From positions 3,121 through 10,300 of the forward strand of contig DJWR01000158.1 of the NCBI GenBank assembly GCA_002441055.1: a DNA stretch of 7,180 nt, given 5' to 3'. The position numbers and the translations under genes are program-made. Positions 1 through 7,180 of this stretch are shown here, piece after piece; the stretch's first letter is position 1; every line of letters begins with the position of its first letter. This DNA comes from Caulobacteraceae bacterium UBA6225 (GTDB taxonomy: Bacteria; Pseudomonadota; Alphaproteobacteria; Caulobacterales; Caulobacteraceae). The notes beneath the pieces were generated by a model. That model did no database searches, was not told where the DNA came from, and saw nothing but the letters and a program-made list of their open reading frames with translations.

Positions 1-41
1 CGCCGGATGTCAGCGAGGTCCGAGCCCAGGCCGATAATCAC
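1..41 (-). CDS. acpS: Holo-[acyl-carrier-protein] synthase, N-terminal fragment (cut by window edge)
   Basis: Only the first 13 codons are in the window. The gene starts with GTG at 41..39, inside the last codons of pdxJ, so GTGA serves as start and stop. It reads MIIGLGSDLADIR, the typical AcpS opening; Asp8 is the metal-binding acidic residue of the family. AcpS moves 4'-phosphopantetheine from CoA to a serine of apo-acyl carrier protein in the cytoplasm, which activates it for fatty acid synthesis. A purine-rich stretch (GGGGAGAAGG, 55..46) lies just upstream and can act as ribosome binding site, and the overlap suggests translational coupling to pdxJ. pdxJ-acpS adjacency is common in Proteobacteria, including E. 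coli. The rest of the protein cannot be judged here. Confidence 0.87.
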   Translation of the reverse strand, partial: MIIGLGSDLADIR

Positions 42-796
42 GCCGCCTTCTCCCCACGGACCTGATCCATCAGGGCCCGCATCTGGGTGATGGCGGCTGG
101 CAGGCCGATGAAGATAGCCTCGCCGATCAGGAAATGGCCGATATTCAGCTCCACCACCTGCGGAATGGCTGCGATCGGTTTGACGGTCTCGAAGTCGATG
201 CCATGGCCGGCATGGACCTCAAGCCCGAGACGTCCGGCTTCGGCCGCGGCGGTGGTCAGGCGCGCGAGATGGTCGGCGGCGCGGGGATCGCCGTCACGCA
301 CGGCGTCGCAGTAGGCGCCGGTGTGCAGTTCCACAACCTGGGCGCCCATGGCCTTGGCCGCAGCCACCTGGTTGAGGTCAGCGTCGATGAAGCACGAGAC
401 CCGGATGCCGGCCGCGGCCAGCCGACCGACCACGGGGGCGACATTGTCGTGCCCCTTGATCAGGTCCAGCCCGCCTTCGGTGGTCACCTCTTCGCGGCGC
501 TCGGGCACGAGGCACGCCGCATGCGGCAGGTGGCGCAGGGCGATGGCCTCCATCTCGGCGGTGACGGCCATCTCAAAGTTCAGGGGCCGGCCTCGACGCC
601 TGAGGACCACCGCCAAGGCGTCGATATCGCCGTCAGAGATATGCCGCCGGTCTTCCCGCAGGTGAGCGGTGATGCCGTCGGCCCCGGCCATAAGCGCGAG
701 TTCGGCGGCCCGCACGGGGTCCGGATAGGTCGCGCCGCGGGCGTTCCGGATGGTCGCCACGTGGTCGATATTGACCCCCAGACGCAGGAAACTCAT
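38..796 (-). CDS. pdxJ: Pyridoxine 5'-phosphate synthase PdxJ
   Basis: PdxJ condenses 1-deoxy-D-xylulose 5-phosphate with 3-amino-2-oxopropyl phosphate (1-amino-3-phosphohydroxyacetone) to give pyridoxine 5'-phosphate, the ring-closing step of the DXP-dependent vitamin B6 pathway in the cytoplasm. The 252-residue product has the usual family length and an uninterrupted TIM-barrel pattern. Visible signatures are NIDHVATIRNARG (residues 9-21), HLREDRRHI (45-53), NFEMA (73-77), LVPERREEVTTEGG (96-109), ELHTGAY (156-162), HAGHGI (195-200) and ELNIGHFLIGEA (216-227). His45, Glu75 and His195 match the conserved His/Glu/His acid-base residues of E. coli PdxJ, and Asn9, Asp11 and His12 the substrate-binding cluster. 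The ATG at 796..794 overlaps the pyrE stop (ATGA), with AAGAGG at 810..805 eight bases upstream. The 3' end overlaps acpS by four bases. All residues I can check are intact. Confidence 0.97.
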   Translation of the reverse strand: MSFLRLGVNIDHVATIRNARGATYPDPVRAAELALMAGADGITAHLREDRRHISDGDIDALAVVLRRRGRPLNFEMAVTAEMEAIALRHLPHAACLVPERREEVTTEGGLDLIKGHDNVAPVVGRLAAAGIRVSCFIDADLNQVAAAKAMGAQVVELHTGAYCDAVRDGDPRAADHLARLTTAAAEAGRLGLEVHAGHGIDFETVKPIAAIPQVVELNIGHFLIGEAIFIGLPAAITQMRALMDQVRGEKAA

Positions 797-1377
797 CGGT
801 TCAGCCTCTTGGATCCCGGTTCCTCGGCCGGCAAGGCGGCCAATTCCGGCGGCACCTCATCTGGCGCGTAGGAGGGAAAGTCGACCGTGGCCAGGGCGAC
901 CAGCGGCCAGCCCACATTGGCCCGCCCGCCGGACCGGTCGACGATGCAGGCGCAGCACAGCACCTGCCCCCCCGCCGCCTCGATGGGCTCCACGGCTTCC
1001 CGGAACGAGCCGCCGGTGGTGATCACATCCTCCACCACCACGACCTTGGCGCCTGGCGCGATCTTGAAGGCCCGACGCAGCTGGAACCGGCCATCCTCGC
1101 GTTCCACATAGATCGAAGGGACCCCCAGGGCGCGCGCGACCTCATAGCCAGGGATGATGGCGCCCACGGCAGGGGCGACGATCACATCGGGTTTGCCGAA
1201 CTGCGCGACAATCTGGTCGGCCAGGGCGCGACACAGGCGCTCTGTGCGATCAGCGTACTGGAACACCAGGTTTTTCTGAAGGAAGATGGGGCTGTGGCGG
1301 CCTGAGGCCAGGACGAAATGGCCCTCTCGCAGGGCGCCGGCGCCGCGGAATTCCTCAAGGACGTCGTCAGTGGTCAT
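793..1377 (-). CDS. pyrE: Orotate phosphoribosyltransferase PyrE
   Basis: PyrE converts orotate and PRPP to orotidine 5'-monophosphate and pyrophosphate, the fifth step of de novo UMP synthesis, in the cytoplasm. The 194-residue product is a short-class enzyme. The PRPP-binding signature VVVVEDVITTGGS is at residues 112-124, with the acidic pair Glu116-Asp117; LREGHFVLASGRHS (16-29) is the N-terminal hood typical of this subgroup, and APAVGAIIPG (68-77) is another conserved loop. The frame is open up to 1767, but that part is antisense to the GNAT gene; the ATG at 1377..1375 is chosen because a strong AAGGAGG lies seven bases upstream and the family alignment begins there. Oddity: the flexible catalytic loop reads VEREDGRFQLRRAF (91-104), without the Lys-x-His seen in E. 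coli-type PyrE; Arg93 may take the lysine's place. It overlaps pdxJ by four bases, so the two are probably cotranscribed. Confidence 0.93.
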   Translation of the reverse strand: MTTDDVLEEFRGAGALREGHFVLASGRHSPIFLQKNLVFQYADRTERLCRALADQIVAQFGKPDVIVAPAVGAIIPGYEVARALGVPSIYVEREDGRFQLRRAFKIAPGAKVVVVEDVITTGGSFREAVEPIEAAGGQVLCCACIVDRSGGRANVGWPLVALATVDFPSYAPDEVPPELAALPAEEPGSKRLNR

Positions 1378-1384
1378 TTGGCCG

Positions 1385-1391
1385 CCTCCTT
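1385..1391 (-). promoter_or_regulatory. Strong Shine-Dalgarno of pyrE
   Basis: AAGGAGG on the minus strand, seven bases before the ATG at 1377..1375. It is one of the best ribosome binding sites in the window and fixes the pyrE start against longer in-frame alternatives that reach into the divergent GNAT gene. Confidence 0.85.
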
Positions 1392-1398
1392 GGGGCGA

Positions 1399-1425
1399 AT
1401 TATCTGAGGCGTGACTAGATGTCAC
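1399..1425 (-). promoter_or_regulatory. Possible pyrE-pdxJ-acpS promoter
   Basis: On the minus strand, GTGACA (1425..1420; five of six bases of TTGACA) and GATAAT (1404..1399; five of six of TATAAT) are separated by 15 bases, in the 96-base gap between divergent pyrE and the GNAT gene. Initiation just downstream would give a very short leader opening at the AAGGAGG. The spacer is shorter than the usual 16-18, so this is tentative. The -35-like hexamer sits inside an inverted repeat. Confidence 0.33.
1411..1425. repeat. Inverted repeat GTGAC-N5-GTCAC in a divergent promoter region
   Basis: GTGAC (1411-1415) and GTCAC (1421-1425) form a perfect 5+5 dyad around TAGAT. It lies about midway between the pyrE and GNAT starts, over the -35-like element proposed for pyrE. 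That is a plausible operator position, but a 10-base dyad is short and could be chance. No regulator gene is in the window. Confidence 0.35.
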
Positions 1426-1473
1426 CTCCGCCCGCCAATATGGGGTGGAGATTCGCAGGAGCCGTTCGCCCCC

Positions 1474-2019
1474 ATGCCCGGGATTATCACGACCGAGCGT
1501 CTGACGCTGCGCCCCGCCCGGGCCAGCGACCTCGAGGCCATGCACGAGATCCTGTCCTCGGCCCACGCCATGGCCTTCTGGTCCACCCTGCCCCACGAGA
1601 CCCTGGATGAGACCCGCCTCTGGCTGGAGGGGATGATGGCCACCCGGGCTGACGACTTCATCGTAGAGACCAAGTCTGGCCAGGTGGTGGGCAAGGTGGG
1701 GTTCTGGGCCGACCCGGAGATCGGCTATATCCTGCACCCAAAGGCCCAGGGTCAGGGCTATGCCCATGAGGCCGTCTCCGCGGTGATCGACCGAGCGTTC
1801 AAGGACCGGGGCCTGACTGAGGCCACCGCCGATGTGGACCCGAACAACACCAGTTCCCGGCGGCTACTGGAGCGCCTGGGCTTTGTGGTGGTGGGCAGCG
1901 CCAAGAAGACCTACCTGCTGGGCCACACCTGGGCCGACAGCCTCTATCTGCGCTGCACGCCGGAAACCTTCACCGGCGCCAAGACGCCGTGGACCTGGAA
2001 GGCGCCGCAACCGGCTTGA
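1474..2019 (+). CDS. GNAT family N-acetyltransferase, RimJ/RimL-like
   Basis: An acetyl-CoA-dependent N-acetyltransferase of the large GNAT superfamily; substrate unknown. The 181-residue protein opens with IITTERLTLRPARASDLEAM (residues 4-23), the typical first strand and helix of RimJ/RimL-like members. Motif A, which grips the CoA pyrophosphate, is AQGQGYAHEA (91-100), after the strand EIGYILHP (82-89). The motif-B region is DVDPNNTSSRRLLERLGF (120-137), with the usual Asn-x-x-Ser pattern. The ATG at 1474 is preferred: AGGAG lies 12 bases upstream (1457-1461, slightly far) and the conserved domain starts almost at once. A GTG at 1411 in the same frame would add 21 unconserved residues and run through the dyad. 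It is divergent from pyrE and 116 bases upstream of the acylase on the same strand. Candidate substrates include a ribosomal protein N-terminus, an amino compound or an antibiotic; sequence alone does not decide. Confidence 0.9.
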   Translation: MPGIITTERLTLRPARASDLEAMHEILSSAHAMAFWSTLPHETLDETRLWLEGMMATRADDFIVETKSGQVVGKVGFWADPEIGYILHPKAQGQGYAHEAVSAVIDRAFKDRGLTEATADVDPNNTSSRRLLERLGFVVVGSAKKTYLLGHTWADSLYLRCTPETFTGAKTPWTWKAPQPA

Positions 2020-2026
2020 GGTCGGC

Positions 2027-2042
2027 GGCGCGACGACGCGCC
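2027..2042 (+). terminator. GC stem-loop after the GNAT gene
   Basis: GGCGCG (2027-2032) and CGCGCC (2037-2042) form a perfect six-base-pair stem with an ACGA loop, starting seven bases after the GNAT stop. Only a weak T-containing stretch follows (GTTGCGATTGAATTG), so any intrinsic termination would be partial. It may help separate the GNAT transcript from the acylase promoter. Confidence 0.35.
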
Positions 2043-2055
2043 CGTTGCGATTGAA

Positions 2056-2085
2056 TTGCAGCTCAGGCCCGGCGAAGGCTAGGGT
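2056..2085 (+). promoter_or_regulatory. Possible acylase promoter
   Basis: TTGCAG (2056-2061) and TAGGGT within GGCTAGGGT (2077-2085) are 18 bases apart, about 50 bases before the acylase ATG. This resembles the alphaproteobacterial housekeeping pattern (TTGAC-like -35, GCTA-rich -10). It would give the acylase its own promoter, consistent with the 116-base gap and the preceding stem-loop. Judged by eye only. Confidence 0.42.
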
Positions 2086-2135
2086 CGAGTCAGAGGCGTG
2101 ATCGACGCCCGGTTCGATACCCGAGGAAACGGCCC

Positions 2136-4514
2136 ATGAGTCCCCCATCCCCTTCGTCCCTGCCCACCGGCGGGACTCGGCTGCTGCGCGCCGCCCTCGC
2201 GTCCGTCGCGGCCATCGCCCTGGCTGGGGCGGCCCAGGCGCAGGCCACAGATGGCCCCCTGAAACCGGGAGAGGTGGAGATTCGGCGTACGGCCCATGGC
2301 GTACCGCATATTCGCGCCCTGGACCGCGAGGACCTGGGCTTTGGCGCAGGCTATGCCTACGCCCAGGACAACATCTGCCTGATGGCCGATCAGATCGTCA
2401 CCCTGAGCGGTGAGCGGGCGCTGCATTTTGGAGCCGAAGGCCAGACCACCGTTTCCTTCCGCCCGATTCCCAATGTCGAAGCCGACGTCTTCTTCCGCTC
2501 GATCTTCGATATGGACGCCCTGCGCCAGGCCTTCACCAAGGTCGATCCGCGCTATGCGGACATGGTCCGGGGTTATGTGGCGGGCTATAACCGCTACCTC
2601 AGCGATACGGGCCATGCCGCCCTGCCCGCCCCCTGCCGGGGCGCCGACTGGGTCCGCCCGATCACCCTGGATGACCTGCTGCGGCTCAACGACGAGAAGA
2701 TGATTCAGGCCAGCGCCGGCGCCTGGCTGACGGGAATCGTGGCCGCTACGCCGCCGGGCGGCGCGAGCGAGACCGCTCTCCGGGCCCCTGAGCCGGCGCA
2801 ACATGCAGGCCTTGGCAGCAATGGCTGGGCCTTTGGCAAGGCGGCGACCGCGCAGGGCCGTGGCCTCGTCCTGGCCAATCCGCACTTTCCCTGGGCGACG
2901 ACCAACCGGTTCTATCAAGTTCACCTGACCCTCCCCGGCGAACTCGATGTCATGGGGGTGACCATGGCTGGGCTGCCCGGCGTCTCCATCGGGTTCAACA
3001 AGGATGTGGCCTGGACCCACACCGTCTCCACCGACCGTCACTTCTCGCTCTTTCAGCTGGATCTGAAGCCCGGCGATCCCATGACCTATCTGGTGGACGG
3101 CGCGCCGCATCCGATTGAGGCCATCGAGGTCGAGGTTCCCGTCAAGGGGGAAGCCGAGCCGCGCCACAAGACGGTCTATCGAAGCGCCTACGGCCCCATC
3201 GTCACGGCGCCCGCCAGCGGCCTGGCCTGGGACACCACCCACGCCTACGCCCTGCGCGACGCCAACCGCGGAAACCTGCGCGCCCCCGAAGTCTGGCTCC
3301 GATTTGGCGTCGCAGACTCGGTGGAGGACCTTCATCAGACCCTGGTGGAGACCGTTGGCATGCCCTGGGTGAACACCATTGCCGCCGACCGCCACGGGCG
3401 CGCCCTCTATGCCGACATCACCGCGACGCCCAATCTGAGCGACGCCCATATGCAGACCTGCGCGGCCGATGCGCCGGCGGCGGCCAACTGGCGAGCGGCT
3501 CGTCTCTTCGTCCTGGACGGCGGCCGGGCGGCCTGTGACTGGCCCGTTTCAGATGAAACCCCCGTCGCCGGTCTGATGCCTGGCCGGGCCATGCCTGCCC
3601 TGTTCAGAGACGACTTCGTAGCCAACAGTAATGACAGCTACTGGCTGAGCAATCCCGCCGCCCCCCTGACCGGCTTTCCCCGGATCATCGGCGAGGAGGG
3701 CGTGGCGCAGAACCTGCGAACCCGCTCGGGCCTCATGGAGATCGCGGAATGGCGCGAGGGCCGCGACGGTGAGCCGGGCCGCCTGTTTGACCGCAAGGCC
3801 GTCGCGGCCATCCTCTATCGCAACAAGGTCTATGGCGCCGATATTGTGCTGGATGATCTGCTGGCCGCCTGCAACGCGGCGCCACGCCAGACCGTGGACG
3901 GCGACGTGATCGATCTTGCCCCGGCCTGCGCCGTCCTGGCCCGATGGGATCGCCGGGCAGACGCCGACAGCGTCGGAACCCACCTCTTCCTGGAGTTCTG
4001 GACCATGGCCCAAAAGATCCCCCGCCTCCATGCGGTCCCCTTCGACCCAAAGCAGCCGGCGACCACGCCCCGGGGCCTGAGCCAGGCGCCAGAGGTGCGC
4101 GCCGCGGTCTTGAGCGCCCTGGCCAAGGCCGTGCGGCTCACCCAGTCCCGTGGCCTGGCGCTGGATGCTCCATGGGGTCAGGTGCAGGTCCGTCCAGTGG
4201 GCGCCGAGCGGCTGGCCGTCCATGGGGCGGATGGCGAGATCGGGGTGCTGAACGCCCAGCGTTCCGTCTGGAGCGATGAGGCCCAGGCCTATCTGCCGGT
4301 CCATGGCTCAAGCTATGTGCAGGTGGTGGAGTTCGAGGCCGACGGCCCCAAGGCCGAGGCAGTTCTGAGCTATGGCCAGAGCGCCCATCCGGACTCGCCC
4401 CACTATGGGGACCAGACCCGGCTCTATGCGGCAGAGGCCTGGTGGCCCCTGCCCTTCACTGAGGCTGAAATCGCCGCCGATCCAGCCCTGACGGTGAAGC
4501 GACTGACCCGCTGA
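2136..4514 (+). CDS. Secreted penicillin-acylase-family Ntn hydrolase, PvdQ / AHL-acylase type
   Basis: This enzyme hydrolyses an amide, most likely the acyl chain of N-acyl-homoserine lactones or a related lipopeptide or siderophore precursor, in the periplasm. The 792-residue precursor has a Sec signal peptide (Arg-containing start, hydrophobic core about 16-32, AQA-type cleavage near 35-37). The alpha chain ends near 200. A 25-residue Pro/Ala-rich spacer (about 203-227) precedes the nucleophile Ser228 in GLG|SNGWAFG, where self-cleavage should occur. The beta chain (228-792) carries LANPHFPW (246-253) with His250, AWTHTVSTDRHF (292-303) with oxyanion-hole Val297, and NSNDSYWLSNP (497-507) with the conserved Asn. 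Ser-to-His (+22) and Ser-to-Val (+69) spacings equal those of PvdQ. The conserved end includes YLPVHGSSYVQVVEF (719-733) and SYGQSAHPDSPHYGDQ (745-760). Six cysteines could form disulfides. GAGGA lies eight bases before the ATG. Aculeacin-type acylases share these motifs, so the substrate stays open. Confidence 0.93.
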   Translation: MSPPSPSSLPTGGTRLLRAALASVAAIALAGAAQAQATDGPLKPGEVEIRRTAHGVPHIRALDREDLGFGAGYAYAQDNICLMADQIVTLSGERALHFGAEGQTTVSFRPIPNVEADVFFRSIFDMDALRQAFTKVDPRYADMVRGYVAGYNRYLSDTGHAALPAPCRGADWVRPITLDDLLRLNDEKMIQASAGAWLTGIVAATPPGGASETALRAPEPAQHAGLGSNGWAFGKAATAQGRGLVLANPHFPWATTNRFYQVHLTLPGELDVMGVTMAGLPGVSIGFNKDVAWTHTVSTDRHFSLFQLDLKPGDPMTYLVDGAPHPIEAIEVEVPVKGEAEPRHKTVYRSAYGPIVTAPASGLAWDTTHAYALRDANRGNLRAPEVWLRFGVADSVEDLHQTLVETVGMPWVNTIAADRHGRALYADITATPNLSDAHMQTCAADAPAAANWRAARLFVLDGGRAACDWPVSDETPVAGLMPGRAMPALFRDDFVANSNDSYWLSNPAAPLTGFPRIIGEEGVAQNLRTRSGLMEIAEWREGRDGEPGRLFDRKAVAAILYRNKVYGADIVLDDLLAACNAAPRQTVDGDVIDLAPACAVLARWDRRADADSVGTHLFLEFWTMAQKIPRLHAVPFDPKQPATTPRGLSQAPEVRAAVLSALAKAVRLTQSRGLALDAPWGQVQVRPVGAERLAVHGADGEIGVLNAQRSVWSDEAQAYLPVHGSSYVQVVEFEADGPKAEAVLSYGQSAHPDSPHYGDQTRLYAAEAWWPLPFTEAEIAADPALTVKRLTR

Positions 4515-4536
4515 CCAGAGAGGCCGGGTGCGGGGC

Positions 4537-6705
<2,169 letters not shown>

Positions 6706-6794
6706 CTTGGGCGGACGCGCCGGAGCGGGCGCGTCCTTGGGCTCGGCGACGGGTTGGGCCGCCTGGACGGTAAGACGGTCTGCGCCTTCGGGGC

Positions 6795-7154
6795 TCAGTA
6801 CCGCTCCTCCTGACCGCCATCCCGGTCGCTCTGCAGGGCCCGGATCAGTTCCAGCTCACTCATCTGGGCGTGGGTCGGGTCGGCCAGCAGGGCCAGGGTT
6901 TCGGCCTCTTCCTCAGCCTCGGTGTGCTCGTCCACACGCTGCAGGCTGGAGATCAGGTTCTCGCGCAGCTCCTCGGCGTCGACCACATCATCGGCGATCT
7001 CGCGCAGGGCGACCACGGGGTTCTTGTCGTTGTCCCGGTCCACCAGCAGCTGGGCGCCGGCCGAGATGCCCCGCGCACGATGGGCCGCCAGAAGAACCAG
7101 GTTGAAGCGGTTCGGAACCTTCTGGATGCAATCTTCGACGGTGACGCGGGCCAT
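6795..7154 (-). CDS. rpoZ: DNA-directed RNA polymerase subunit omega
   Basis: Omega is the small RNA polymerase subunit that wraps the beta' C-terminus and helps core assembly. The 119-residue protein begins MARVTVEDCIQKVPNRF and continues LVLLAAHRARG (residues 19-29), the family hallmark. KNPVVALREIADD (44-56) is the second conserved block. The tail is long, acidic and helical (EAEEEAE near 79-85), as often in Alphaproteobacteria. The N-terminal Met-Ala-Arg is conserved; in E. coli these omega residues contribute to ppGpp site 1 at the omega-beta' interface. The ATG at 7154..7152 has GAGGA (7163..7159) four bases upstream. rpoZ lies directly upstream of the (p)ppGpp enzyme gene, as in E. coli and many Proteobacteria, so they are probably cotranscribed. 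Only 26 bases of its leader are in the window, so its promoter cannot be placed. Confidence 0.96.
   Translation of the reverse strand: MARVTVEDCIQKVPNRFNLVLLAAHRARGISAGAQLLVDRDNDKNPVVALREIADDVVDAEELRENLISSLQRVDEHTEAEEEAETLALLADPTHAQMSELELIRALQSDRDGGQEERY
6796..6811 (-). promoter_or_regulatory. AGGAGG Shine-Dalgarno with candidate CTG start for spoT
   Basis: AGGAGG (6811..6806) is inside the last rpoZ codons, seven bases before CTG (6798..6796). The CTG overlaps the rpoZ TGA as CTGA and is in frame with spoT, exactly 31 codons above its ATG. No such site precedes the ATG, where the sequence is CGTCCGCCCAAG. CTG starts are rare, and the Glu-Glu codons of rpoZ give the AGGAGG anyway, so this is a hypothesis. 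Confidence 0.35.
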
Positions 7155-7161
7155 GAAATCC

Positions 7162-7171
7162 TCAGATCTGA
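7162..7171. repeat. Perfect 10-base palindrome in the rpoZ leader
   Basis: TCAGATCTGA is self-complementary and overlaps the edge of the rpoZ ribosome binding site (7163..7159). GATCT is repeated in tandem (7165-7174). It could be a small operator or a weak structure at the initiation site; the palindrome is short and its upstream context is cut off. Confidence 0.22.
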
Positions 7172-7180
7172 TCTAGAACC

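Noticed and set aside
134..871. 245-codon plus-strand open frame opposite pdxJ
   Set aside because: It lies antisense to the conserved PdxJ barrel and the pyrE end, with no recognisable motif.
1411..1473. GTG start at 1411 for the GNAT gene
   Set aside because: It adds 21 residues with no family resemblance and crosses the dyad; the conserved domain starts right after the ATG at 1474.
1378..1767. N-terminal extension of pyrE to an ATG at 1767
   Set aside because: It would run antisense through the GNAT gene, adds 130 unconserved residues, and the ATG at 1377 has a strong AAGGAGG.
2079..3449. 456-codon minus-strand open frame opposite the acylase
   Set aside because: It is fully antisense to a motif-rich acylase, has the Gly/Val/Arg/His composition typical of GC-rich shadow frames, and shows no recognisable domain.
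3549..4304. 251-codon minus-strand open frame opposite the acylase
   Set aside because: Same shadow composition; the acylase strand carries the conserved Asn and C-terminal blocks here.
4515..4536. Shared bidirectional intrinsic terminator between the acylase and spoT
   Set aside because: The stem is imperfect and no T-run follows on either strand; I kept it only as a low-confidence structure.

Overview
The window is GC-rich alphaproteobacterial chromosome. The protein sequences look like Caulobacteraceae (Caulobacter, Phenylobacterium or Brevundimonas); this is a judgement from family resemblance and gene order, not a database match. It is almost fully coding, and no gap between genes exceeds about 120 bases. 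I see no tRNA, rRNA, CRISPR array or insertion sequence.

Layout. On the minus strand, reading from the right edge leftwards, lie rpoZ (RNA polymerase omega), a full-length bifunctional RSH-type (p)ppGpp synthetase/hydrolase (spoT/rel), then pyrE (orotate phosphoribosyltransferase), pdxJ (pyridoxine 5'-phosphate synthase) and the first 41 bases of acpS (holo-ACP synthase), cut by the left edge. These belong to a housekeeping neighbourhood known in many Alphaproteobacteria (rpoZ - RSH - pyrE ... acpS - lepB - rnc - era). Between spoT and pyrE sits a plus-strand pair: a RimJ/RimL-like GNAT acetyltransferase and a secreted, self-processing N-terminal-nucleophile acylase of the PvdQ / acyl-homoserine-lactone acylase type. 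The pair is divergent from pyrE and convergent with spoT, so it splits the block into two transcription units: rpoZ-spoT, and pyrE-pdxJ-acpS with 4-base stop/start overlaps.

How the genes fit together. rpoZ-spoT links the maker and degrader of (p)ppGpp to the polymerase subunit whose N-terminal MAR residues help form a ppGpp site in E. coli RNA polymerase. pyrE, pdxJ and acpS supply pyrimidines, vitamin B6 and active acyl carrier protein. The acylase is the accessory gene: its catalytic Ser, His and oxyanion Val fall at exactly the PvdQ spacing, so it is probably an active periplasmic amidase that could quench long-chain AHL signals.

No wholly new system is evident. The points most worth a second look are a possible CTG start for spoT (perfect AGGAGG, CTGA overlap with the rpoZ stop, 31-codon in-frame N-terminal extension), the acylase next to the stringent-response gene, a GTGAC-N5-GTCAC inverted repeat over the likely pyrE promoter, and a PyrE active-site loop without the usual Lys/His pair.
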